A program made the translations under genes and the position numbers. Shown in pieces: positions 6,401 through 12,383 of a stretch of DNA of 12,407 nt. The stretch covers positions 1 to 12,407 of the forward strand of contig JAEZUE010000097.1 of the NCBI GenBank assembly GCA_023443455.1. The letters are read 5' to 3'. The notes below the pieces were generated by a model. That model did no database searches. It was not told where the DNA came from and saw nothing but the letters and a program-made list of their open reading frames with translations. This DNA is from Verrucomicrobiota bacterium. GTDB taxonomy: Bacteria > Verrucomicrobiota > Verrucomicrobiia > Opitutales > Opitutaceae. Every line of letters starts with the position of its first letter. The stretch's first letter is position 1.

Positions 6401-6402
6401 CC

Positions 6403-6831
6403 ATGCTCACCTGTTCGAAGACCTACAACGACATCCCGTTTGCGCATCGGCAGCATCTGCACGACGGGCATTGCGCGAACATCCACGGGCACAACTGGAG
6501 CATCACGTTGACCTTCGCCTGCTCCGAGACGGATGCGAACGGCTTCGTCGTCGACTTCGGGCGCCTGAAATACATCCGCCAGTGGTTCGACCGGTATCTC
6601 GACCACGCGTGTTTGTTTAACGACGACGACCCCCTGCGCCAAGTCCTGCTCGAGGCCGCGCCGACGGTCTGGAAGGCCACGATCGTGCCCAACTGCTCCT
6701 GCGAGGGCATTGCCGAGTGGGTCTTCAAGAGCCTCGATCCGCTCGTGCGCGAACACTCCGGTGCGCGCGCCTGGCTGGTCGCGGTCGAGGTCGGCGAGGA
6801 TGCCCGCAACTTCGCGCGGTATTCGCTCTGA
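6403..6831 (+). CDS. queD: 6-carboxytetrahydropterin synthase (QueD / PTPS family)
   Basis: This 142-residue enzyme of the PTPS/QueD family would convert dihydroneopterin triphosphate to 6-carboxy-5,6,7,8-tetrahydropterin, the second step of the preQ0/queuosine pathway. The zinc ligands are His15 (FAHRQ) and His28/His30 (IHGHNW). The catalytic Cys24 lies in GHCANIHGH, the Asp67-His68 pair in YLDHACLFND matches the family's LDH motif, and Glu101 and Glu132 fit the substrate-anchoring acids. All key residues are present, so the enzyme should be active. The start at 6403 puts the first residues at the expected beta strand (MLTCSKTYNDIPFAH). No other queuosine gene (queC, queE, queF) is in the window. 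A related pterin-synthase role is possible but less likely given the Cys-x3-His-x-His spacing. Confidence 0.88.
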   Translation: MLTCSKTYNDIPFAHRQHLHDGHCANIHGHNWSITLTFACSETDANGFVVDFGRLKYIRQWFDRYLDHACLFNDDDPLRQVLLEAAPTVWKATIVPNCSCEGIAEWVFKSLDPLVREHSGARAWLVAVEVGEDARNFARYSL

Positions 6832-6873
6832 ACCTATACGATCGCTTCGAGTGCCTTTGCAGGGACGTCGCTC

Positions 6874-6903
6874 GTGGCGCCCGCCTCCGTGCCGGCGAGG
6901 TTT
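6874..6903. repeat. Isolated A module of the palindromic repeat
   Basis: This matches the A modules at 6982-7011 and 7321-7350 over 30 bases, with GTGGCGC at the left and GCCGGCGAGGTTT at the right. One base change (CCCGCC instead of CCGGCC) weakens the stem. It lies 32 bp before the B module at 6936. Confidence 0.65.
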
Positions 6904-6935
6904 GACTGGGCTGGGGAGCGGGCGGAGTCGGGGAT

Positions 6936-7069
6936 CGCAGGCAGGGACGCCTGCGCCACGCGTGGGCATGCCGGACTGGGCGTGGCGCCGGCCTCCGTGC
7001 CGGCGAGGTTTGGCTGGGGCCGGAGAGTGGGCAGGAATCGGTAGGGTCCAGTCGGAGACATGGACCTAC
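6936..7069. repeat. Composite palindromic repeat B-A-C, copy 2
   Basis: Modules: B at 6936-6960, A at 6982-7011 and C at 7045-7069, with spacers of 21 and 33 bases exactly as in the copy at 3486-3618. A and B each fold into a 7-bp stem with a 6-base loop (CGCCGGC/GCCGGCG and CGCAGGC/GCCTGCG). C has a GGTCCA/TGGACC stem with a 10-base loop. Confidence 0.8.
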
Positions 7070-7093
7070 GGGCTGGCCTGCTGGCAAAGGAGG

Positions 7094-7110
7094 ACCGGTC
7101 TGCGACCGGT
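7094..7110. repeat. Perfect short hairpin ACCGGTC-TGC-GACCGGT
   Basis: A perfect 7-bp stem closes a 3-base loop. It lies 25 bp after the C module of copy 2 and may be a fourth module (D). No second full copy occurs in the window; only the half-site ACCGGTC reappears near 7374. Confidence 0.55.
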
Positions 7111-7274
7111 TCGGGCTGGGTCCAATGTTCGGGCCGTCGACTGGGGCGGGAGCGAGCAATCGGTGGGCTCAGGTTACTCCTTCCTCGCTGCGCACATGGG
7201 TTTCGCTGCTCCGGCGAGCAGGGCCACGGTTGGGGTGGGGGCGATGAAGCGCGGGAGCGGGCGGAATCGGAAAC

Positions 7275-7350
7275 CGCAGGCAGGGACGCCTGCGCCACGC
7301 GTGAGCATGCCGGACGGGGCGTGGCGCCGGCCTCCGTGCCGGCGAGGTTT
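7275..7350. repeat. Composite palindromic repeat, copy 3 (B-A only)
   Basis: B at 7275-7299 and A at 7321-7350 keep the 21-base spacer. The unit is almost identical to 6936-7011, differing mainly inside the spacer. The C module is missing: the unit ends 34 bp before the adk stop codon, about where C would have begun, so the copy may be truncated by the gene boundary. Confidence 0.75.
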
Positions 7351-7384
7351 GGCGGGGGACGGCGCGGGGGAAACCGGTCGCCGC

Positions 7385-8155
7385 TCAGACGCCGAGCAGC
7401 ACCTTGTGGGTCTTTTCGAAGGTCTCCTGCGGCGTGTTGCCGACCGGGATCTCGTGCAGCAGGCCTTTGGCGCGGTAGAACTCGAGCACCGGGTTCGCGG
7501 TCGCATGGTAGGCGACGAGGCGGTTGCGCACCACCTCGGGCTTGTCGTCGTCGCGCTGGAAAAGTTCGCCGCCGCACTTGTCGCAGACGCCGGGCAAGCG
7601 CGGGGGCGACATCTCGAGGTTGAAGGTGGCCTTGCAGGAACGGCAGACGCGGCGTCCGGAAATGCGCGAGACGATCTCGGCGTCGTTGGCCAAGAACGCG
7701 ATCGCGGCATCGAGCTTCACGCCGGCCTTCTCGAGGATGCCCTCGAGCGCTTCGGCCTGCGCGGCGGTGCGCGGGAAACCGTCGAGCAGGAAGCCCTGTT
7801 GGCAGGCCATGCAGGTGATGCGTTCGCGCACGATGTCGACGACGAGGTCGTCGGGCACGAGCGCGCCGCGCTGCATCTCGACGAGCGCCTTCTGCATCGC
7901 CGGGCTGGCCTTCTCGATGCCCGCGGCGATGGCCGCGCGGAAGATGTCGCCGGTGGAGAGATGGCAGGCGCCCACCGATTGCACGATCAGGTCGGCCTGG
8001 GTGCCCTTGCCGACGCCCGGGGGCCCGAGCAGCACGATGTGCCACGGGCGACGCGGGCCGGGGCCGTCGAACTGGCAGGCCGCGGCGGGGCCCTGCAGCC
8101 AGGCGGCGCGGGTGGCGGGTTTCTTCGAGGTGGGAGAAGGCGTGGACTCGGACAC
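7385..8155 (-). CDS. adk: Adenylate kinase with zinc-type LID and N-terminal extension
   Basis: This enzyme catalyses ATP + AMP = 2 ADP in the cytoplasm. From a GTG at 8155 it has 256 residues. The P-loop is GPPGVGKGT (44-52), LSTGD (66-70) and DGFPRT (125-130) are the AMP-site and signature motifs, and DDDKPEVVRNRL (202-213) is the LID/arginine segment. The LID carries four cysteines, CRSC (171/174) and CDKC (191/194), which indicate a zinc-binding LID as in many Gram-positive enzymes. About 36 residues precede the first strand, unlike E. coli Adk, which starts almost directly at it; this extension includes AAWLQGPAAACQFDGPGP. The frame is open to an ATG at 8224, but that start would overlap ppnP by 31 bp, so the GTG was preferred. 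It lies 38 bp downstream of ppnP on the same strand, suggesting co-transcription. Confidence 0.93.
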   Translation of the reverse strand: MSESTPSPTSKKPATRAAWLQGPAAACQFDGPGPRRPWHIVLLGPPGVGKGTQADLIVQSVGACHLSTGDIFRAAIAAGIEKASPAMQKALVEMQRGALVPDDLVVDIVRERITCMACQQGFLLDGFPRTAAQAEALEGILEKAGVKLDAAIAFLANDAEIVSRISGRRVCRSCKATFNLEMSPPRLPGVCDKCGGELFQRDDDKPEVVRNRLVAYHATANPVLEFYRAKGLLHEIPVGNTPQETFEKTHKVLLGV

Positions 8156-8193
8156 GGAGGCGAAGGGTGCTGAGGCTGCGGGTCGGGAGGGGA

Positions 8194-8520
8194 TCAGGAA
8201 AGGAACGAGCAGACGTACTCGCACAGCCCGGACTCAACCACGATGGTGAAGCCATTGTTGCCCGGCACGTCGAAATGCTGGCCGCCTTCGTAGGTCTGCA
8301 CGGCCTGCTGGCCGTCGAGCGTGACCTTGCACTGCCCGGCCACGATCTCCATGCGCTCCGGCGCCGCGGTGCCGAAATGGTAGGAGCCCGCGCGGATGAT
8401 CCCGAGGGTCTTCTTGGTGCCGTCCGCAAAAAGGACGGTGTGGGAGACAACGCCGCCGTCGAAATAGACGTTGGCCTTCGTCTGGACGCTGACGTCGGAG
8501 AAATGGGTCGGTGCGCTCAT
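8194..8520 (-). CDS. ppnP: Pyrimidine/purine nucleoside phosphorylase (PpnP, DUF1255)
   Basis: This small cupin-fold enzyme of 108 residues would phosphorolyse nucleosides (adenosine, uridine, guanosine, cytidine and others) to a free base and ribose-1-phosphate. The family features are VYFDGGVVSHTVLFADGTKKTLGII at the N-terminus, GSYHFGTAAPERMEIVAG in the middle (the usual YTF-T--PE-M--i-G pattern), YEGGQHFDVPGNNGF, and the end CEYVCSFLS. The usual length is about 95 residues; this copy has a slightly longer N-terminus. The start is the ATG at 8520, with no Shine-Dalgarno sequence. It lies directly upstream of adk and is divergent from the malic enzyme gene. Pairing with adenylate kinase suits nucleoside/nucleotide salvage, although adk is essential everywhere and the pairing may not be functional. 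Confidence 0.9.
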   Translation of the reverse strand: MSAPTHFSDVSVQTKANVYFDGGVVSHTVLFADGTKKTLGIIRAGSYHFGTAAPERMEIVAGQCKVTLDGQQAVQTYEGGQHFDVPGNNGFTIVVESGLCEYVCSFLS

Positions 8521-8546
8521 GGGAAGGTGCCACCGTGGGAAAATTC

Positions 8547-8617
8547 CGCCCGCTGACAAGCGGGCGTTGTGTCGCACGTCACGATTCTGTGCCGGCCATG
8601 CGTTTCGTTCATGGCCG
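8547..8617. promoter_or_regulatory. Two inverted repeats in the ppnP/malic enzyme divergent region
   Basis: CGCCCGCT-GACA-AGCGGGCG (8547-8566) is a perfect 8-bp stem with a tetraloop, located 27 bp upstream of the ppnP ATG. CGGCCATG (8593-8600) and CATGGCCG (8610-8617) form a second 8-bp dyad with a 9-base spacer. The region must hold the promoters of both divergent genes. The first unit could act in the ppnP leader, and the second has the shape of a regulator-binding dyad. A GATAAT at 8657-8662 resembles a -10 box for the plus-strand gene, but no good -35 is seen. Confidence 0.4.
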
Positions 8618-8706
8618 CCGGCGGGAGTCGCGGCCGCCCCGGACCGGTAGCCGCGAGATAATGCAGAGTGGAAAAAACGGTCTTCCCAATCGCCGCCCGC
8701 GCCCCA

Positions 8707-10398
8707 ATGAATCGAACCCTTATGGCTTTGAGACCACTCTCGGGCGGCCTGCAACCTTATGCGGGCCCCATGCTTCCTCGCGGTACCGCGCTCCTGGCGA
8801 ACCCGATCCTCAACAAGGGGACCGCCTTCACCGAGCGCGAACGCGACGCCCTCGGGCTGCGCGGCCTGCTGCCGCCGCGGGTGTTCCCGATCGAGGACCA
8901 GGTCCAGCGCGCCATGGGCGTCTTCCGCCGCAAGGCGGATCCGCTCGACAAGTACACCTTCCTGTCGAACCTCCAGGGCCGCAACGAGACGTTGTTCTAC
9001 CGCCTCCTCGAGGAGTTCCCCGAGGAGATGATCCCGATCATCTACACGCCCACCGTCGGGCAGGCCTGCCTCGAGTTCGGCGCCATCTACCGCCGCCCGC
9101 GCGGCCTCTACCTCTCGATCAAGGACAAGGGCAACATCGCCGCGATCCTCGGCAACTGGCCGCATCCGGACGTGCGCATGATCGTCGTCACCGACGGCGA
9201 GCGCATCCTCGGCCTCGGCGATCTCGGCGCCTACGGCATGGGCATTCCGATCGGCAAGCTCGGCCTCTACACCTCCTGCGCGGGCGTGCACCCGTACTAC
9301 TGCCTGCCGATCACCATCGACGTCGGCACCGACAACACCGCGCTCCACGAGGATCCGTTCTATGTCGGCCTCGCGCAGAAGCGTGTCCGGGGGCCTGAAT
9401 ACGACGAGCTCATCGAGGAGTTCGTGCAGGCCGTCGAAAAGGCCTATCCGAAGGCGCTCATCCAGTGGGAGGATTTCGGCAACACCAACGCCTTCCGCAT
9501 CCTCCACAAGTACCAGGAGCGCGTGCTCAGCTTCAACGACGACATCCAGGGCACCGCCTCGGTCGCCCTCGCCGGCATCCTCGGCGGCCTGCGCCTCAAC
9601 GGCGGCAAGCTCGTCGACCAGAAGGTGCTCTTCCTCGGTGCCGGCGAGGCCGGTACGGGCATCGCCGATCTCTTCGTCGAGGCCTTGCAACAGGCCGGCC
9701 TGCCCGAGGCCGAGGCGCGCCGGCGTTGCTGGTTCGTCGACTCGCAGGGCCTGGTCGTGCAGGGCCGCCCCGGCCGCGAGCTCGCCGAGCACAAGCTGCC
9801 CTACGCCCACGAACACCCGTTCGTCGCCACGCTCGCCGAAGCCGTCGAGGTGCTCAAACCGACCGCGCTAATCGGTGTCTCCGGCACGCCCAAGAAGTTC
9901 ACCAAGGAGATCGTCACCCGCATGGCCGAGCTCAACGAGCAGCCGATCATCTTCGCCCTCTCCAACCCGACCTCGAAGGCCGAGGCCACCGCCGAGGACG
10001 TCTATACGTGGACCGGAGGTCGCGCGATCTTCGCCAGCGGCAGCCCCTTCGACCCGGTCACGCTCGAGGGCAAGACCTATGTCCCCGGCCAGGGCAACAA
10101 CGTCTATATCTTCCCCGGTGTCGGCTTGGGCGCCCTCGCCTGCGAGGCCACCCGTGTGACGAACAAGATGTTCCTCATCGCCGCGCAGACGCTCGCCACC
10201 CTCGTCGGAGACGAGGATCTCGCAGTGCGCCGCGTGTACCCGTCGCTCTCGAAGATCCGCGAGGTTTCCGCGAAGATCGCCACCGCGGTCGTCGAAGAGG
10301 CGTACCGCGAGGGTTTCGCCCAGCTGCCGCGTCCCGCCGACATCGAAGCCGACGTGCGCTCCCGCATGTTCGTGCCGGCGTATCAGGATCTGGTCTGA
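8707..10398 (+). CDS. maeA: NAD-dependent malic enzyme (malate dehydrogenase, oxaloacetate-decarboxylating)
   Basis: This is a 563-residue large-type malic enzyme that converts malate to pyruvate + CO2 with reduction of NAD(P)+. Motifs in order are PYAGP (17-21), YTPTVG with catalytic Tyr113, the MIVVTDGERILGLGDLG block, catalytic Lys184 (PIGKLGLYT), metal ligands Glu255-Asp256 (WEDFGNTNAF) and Asp279 (SFNDDIQGTA), the nucleotide-binding GAGEAGTG (311-318), and SNPTSKAEAT. Length and alignment match E. coli MaeA/SfcA (565 residues). NAD preference is inferred from that similarity. I chose the ATG at 8707; the open frame continues up to a GTG at 8668, and an ATG at 8722 is also possible. None has a clear ribosome binding site. 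It is probably monocistronic, because a strong terminator follows 51 bp after the stop. Confidence 0.95.
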   Translation: MNRTLMALRPLSGGLQPYAGPMLPRGTALLANPILNKGTAFTERERDALGLRGLLPPRVFPIEDQVQRAMGVFRRKADPLDKYTFLSNLQGRNETLFYRLLEEFPEEMIPIIYTPTVGQACLEFGAIYRRPRGLYLSIKDKGNIAAILGNWPHPDVRMIVVTDGERILGLGDLGAYGMGIPIGKLGLYTSCAGVHPYYCLPITIDVGTDNTALHEDPFYVGLAQKRVRGPEYDELIEEFVQAVEKAYPKALIQWEDFGNTNAFRILHKYQERVLSFNDDIQGTASVALAGILGGLRLNGGKLVDQKVLFLGAGEAGTGIADLFVEALQQAGLPEAEARRRCWFVDSQGLVVQGRPGRELAEHKLPYAHEHPFVATLAEAVEVLKPTALIGVSGTPKKFTKEIVTRMAELNEQPIIFALSNPTSKAEATAEDVYTWTGGRAIFASGSPFDPVTLEGKTYVPGQGNNVYIFPGVGLGALACEATRVTNKMFLIAAQTLATLVGDEDLAVRRVYPSLSKIREVSAKIATAVVEEAYREGFAQLPRPADIEADVRSRMFVPAYQDLV

Positions 10399-10449
10399 GG
10401 TCCGGCTCTCCCGCCCGGGGCGCCGCTGGCCGGCGCCCTCTTCGCTCCG

Positions 10450-10484
10450 AAAAGCCCCGACCCGCCACGGCCGGGGCTTTTCTG
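10450..10484 (+). terminator. Rho-independent terminator after the malic enzyme gene
   Basis: AAAAGCCCCGACC (10450-10462) pairs with GGCCGGGGCTTTT (10469-10481) over 13 bp with a single mismatch, a 6-base loop and a T-rich end (TTTTCT). The flanking As allow function in both directions. It lies 51 bp after the stop codon. Confidence 0.9.
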
Positions 10485-10530
10485 TCGGCCGAGGCGGCGA
10501 CCGGGCGTTCCCGGAGGGGGCGATTCCCGG

Positions 10531-10624
10531 AGGTAGGGCGAACCGTCCCGGTGAGCCGTGGCCCTTCGCGAAATGCGGGGTCGCGGGTGTGACCCACGGC
10601 TCGGCGGGACGCCTCGCCCTACCT
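10531..10624. repeat. Long imperfect inverted repeat
   Basis: The left arm 10531-10561 and right arm 10594-10624 are 31 bases each. They are complementary except at two dinucleotides (AA versus GG after AGGTAGGGCG, and GT versus CC after CGTCCCG). The loop is 32 bases. The arms start and end with AGGTAGGGCG and CGCCCTACCT. No coding frame accounts for the symmetry. Confidence 0.8.
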
Positions 10625-10708
10625 CGGAACTGCTCCATCCGGACGGTGCGACGCTTCGCGGATTGCTTCGGGATCGGCGCCGGTCACTGTCCCGCCGCTC
10701 CAACCACC

Positions 10709-11944
10709 ATGCGCGGCAAAACGCCCAAAGCCACCTTCCTCCCGCTCGCCACGATCTTCCTGTTCCAATGGTTTGCGGCCGGCTCGTGGAACGTGTCGTT
10801 CAGCAGCGTGCTCAAGCACGCCGGGCTGGAGCGCTTCATCGCGCTGGCCTTCGCCTGCAACGCCGTCGCCGCCTTCGTGGCGCCGCTGCTGGCCGGGTCG
10901 TTCGCCGACCGCGGTGTGCCGCCGGTGCGGCTGCTGCGCTGGCTGTATTGGCTCGCCGGACTCTGGTTGGCGGGCCTGTTCGCCTCGATCGACTTCGGCT
11001 GGGGCGGCGGGCCGCTGCTGGTGTTCATGCAGCTCCATTCGCTCTGTTATGCGCCGAGCGTGAGCCTGCTCACGGCGATCGCGCTGGGCGCGCTGGTGAA
11101 TCCGGGATCCGAGTTCGGGCCCATGCGCATGTGGGCCACCGCGGGCTGGATGATGGCCGGCTGGGCCGTGAGCTTCGTCTTCGCCGCGGATACGTCGGTG
11201 TTGTCCGGTTACGTGGCCGCCGCGGTGCTGGTCGCGCTCGGTTTCGGCACCTATTTCCTGCCGGCGTGGAACGCCCCCGCCGCCGGCCGGGCGCGCAACC
11301 TGAAGGAGGTCTTCGGCCTCGACGCGCTCGCGTTGCTGCGCCACCCCGACCACCGCACGATCCTGATCACGGTCACGCTCTTCGGCATCCCGTTGGCCGC
11401 ATTTTATCCCTACTCGCCGCTCCAGCTCATCGAGCAGGGCGTGGCGCATCCGACCGCCACGATGACGCTCGGGCAGACCACCGAGGTGGTGGCCCTGCTC
11501 GGCCTGGCGGCGCTGCTCGGCCGGGTGCGCCTGAAGTGGGCGATCCTGCTCGGGCTGATCTTCGGTGTGGTGCGCTTCGGGCTCTTCGCGCTGGACCTGC
11601 GCTGGGCGTTGCTCATCGGCGTCACGCTGCACGGCGCCTGCTACGTGCTCTACAACATCGTGGCGCAGATCTACCTCGCCGAGCGCGTGGAGCGCACGAT
11701 GCAGGCCCGCGCGCAGGCGTTGTTCGCGATGTTGACGGGCGGGGCGAGCAACCTGCTCGGGTATTTGGGTACGGGGGCCTGGTTCTTCGCCGCCAGCCGC
11801 GGCGGAGCCACCCACTGGCCGCTGTTCTGGGGCGGGCTGTGTGTCGTGACGATCGCCATCACCGTGTACTTTGCCTGGGCCTACCAGGGCGCGGGCAAGG
11901 GCTTCTGGCGGCGGATCGAGGACTACAAGCTGCCGTCGTTGTAG
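10709..11944 (+). CDS. MFS transporter, nucleoside:H+ symporter-like (NupG family)
   Basis: This 411-residue inner-membrane permease has about 12 predicted transmembrane helices. The N-terminus (TFLPLATIFLFQWFAAGSWNVSFSSVL) resembles the first helix of NupG (FCLWGSWLTTLGSYM). LAGSFADRG (61-69) is the conserved helix 2-3 loop. FGPMRMWATAGWMMAGWAVS (136-155) parallels NupG FPPIRIWGTIGFIMAMWVVS, and GLDALALLRH, GQTTEV and VVRFGLFAL match the corresponding NupG positions. I chose the ATG at 10709 because helix 1 follows at once; the frame is open from 10589. Family membership is convincing, but substrate is not: related Verrucomicrobiota proteins could carry sugars or nucleosides. It stands alone, after a terminator, and no partner gene follows it. 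Confidence 0.85.
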   Translation: MRGKTPKATFLPLATIFLFQWFAAGSWNVSFSSVLKHAGLERFIALAFACNAVAAFVAPLLAGSFADRGVPPVRLLRWLYWLAGLWLAGLFASIDFGWGGGPLLVFMQLHSLCYAPSVSLLTAIALGALVNPGSEFGPMRMWATAGWMMAGWAVSFVFAADTSVLSGYVAAAVLVALGFGTYFLPAWNAPAAGRARNLKEVFGLDALALLRHPDHRTILITVTLFGIPLAAFYPYSPLQLIEQGVAHPTATMTLGQTTEVVALLGLAALLGRVRLKWAILLGLIFGVVRFGLFALDLRWALLIGVTLHGACYVLYNIVAQIYLAERVERTMQARAQALFAMLTGGASNLLGYLGTGAWFFAASRGGATHWPLFWGGLCVVTIAITVYFAWAYQGAGKGFWRRIEDYKLPSL

Positions 11945-12073
11945 AGTAGGATCTGTGACGTCGAGGTTTTGTTGCCCCGTTGTCCGTTGGTGTTTTCGCA
12001 GAGAGGGCGAAAGCGGCTCACGACGGTCTCCTCCGTGCCCGGACATCCTGCTCCCCCACGCATCTGCAGCGCC

Positions 12074-12233
12074 CACGCCCACGCCCCGGCCGAACCAGGG
12101 CCCGCTCTCGCAGCCCCAGATCCCCGTTCCCCGCTCGCGCCCATCATCGCCCCTCTCGTACCCCGGAAACCGTATAAGTTCACGGCCGTGAACTTATACG
12201 GTTTTGAAGTTGGCCCTGGTTCTCGTGGGCGTG
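12074..12233. repeat. Broken inverted repeat enclosing the first perfect palindrome
   Basis: The left arm is CACGCCCACG (12074-12083), 8 unpaired bases, then GAACCAGGGCC (12092-12102). The right arm is GGCCCTGGTTC (12212-12222), one unpaired base, then CGTGGGCGTG (12224-12233). All 21 paired positions are complementary. The palindrome at 12167-12204 lies inside, off centre. GCCCTGGT recurs at 12399-12406, just after the second palindrome, so an arm may recur beyond the window end. Confidence 0.7.
12167..12204. repeat. Perfect 38-bp palindrome, copy 1
   Basis: This is a perfect, spacerless inverted repeat centred between 12185 and 12186. Its left half ends in AACCGTATAAGTTCACGG and its right half is the exact complement. 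It extends one base further on each side than copy 2. Confidence 0.9.
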
Positions 12234-12266
12234 TCCCAAGCCGCGTTTTTTGCGTAAACCTCTTAT

Positions 12267-12295
12267 ATCTAGAAGGATAACGTTTTGCTCTAGAT
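12267..12295. repeat. Short inverted repeat in the AT-rich island
   Basis: ATCTAGA (12267-12273) and TCTAGAT (12289-12295) are complementary across a 15-base spacer. The island between the two palindromes is clearly richer in A and T than the surroundings, so it could hold a promoter or a binding site. Nothing more specific can be said. Confidence 0.4.
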
Positions 12296-12347
12296 GGCGT
12301 TGAAGGAATGGCCGGTGGCGGGATCAGGGCGGGGGAAGGCTCGCCGG

Positions 12348-12383
12348 AACCGTATAAGTTCACGGCCGTGAACTTATACGGTT
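12348..12383. repeat. Perfect 36-bp palindrome, copy 2
   Basis: This has the same 36 bases as the core of copy 1, centred between 12365 and 12366, exactly 180 bp from the first centre. The flanks differ (GGAAACGGGG here, TTGAAGTTGG after copy 1), so the palindrome itself is the repeated unit. Confidence 0.9.

Larger units (their letters stand above)
6832..7384. other. Repeat-rich gap between convergent queD-like and adk genes
   Basis: This 553-bp stretch has no gene I can support. It lies between the 3' ends of two convergent genes. It holds an isolated A module (6874-6903), a full B-A-C composite (6936-7069), a GACCGGTC-type hairpin (7094-7110) and a partial B-A composite (7275-7350). The bases just before B, GGAGCGGGCGGA, are shared by the copies at 6915 and 7254. 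Open frames across it encode low-complexity Arg/Pro/Ala strings. No clear intrinsic terminator was found for either flanking gene, so the hairpins may serve that role. Confidence 0.6.
10399..10708. other. Intergenic region, malic enzyme to MFS permease
   Basis: About 310 bp hold the terminator at 10450-10484 and the long imperfect inverted repeat at 10531-10624, with no supported gene. An open frame leads into the permease from 10589, but its first 40 codons overlap the right arm of the repeat and lack membrane or MFS character, so they were not included in the gene. Confidence 0.55.

Noticed and set aside
6290..6402. preQ1 riboswitch upstream of the queD-like gene
   Set aside because: The leader lacks the A-rich tail and the loop consensus of preQ1-I or preQ1-II. 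Only a simple GC hairpin is visible.
6874..7350. CRISPR array
   Set aside because: The repeats are palindromic modules of three types with fixed, partly conserved spacers and too few copies. No cas gene is present.
8224..8520. adk beginning at the ATG at 8224
   Set aside because: This would overlap ppnP by 31 bp and add 23 residues without similarity to the family. The GTG at 8155 is more economical, though not proven.
8194..9816. A long minus-strand open frame of 540 codons
   Set aside because: Only its last 108 codons (PpnP) are real. The rest is antisense to the malic enzyme gene.
10619..12082. A 487-codon minus-strand open frame opposite the permease
   Set aside because: It is Arg/Gln/His/Glu-rich without motifs. 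The plus strand encodes a clear MFS protein.
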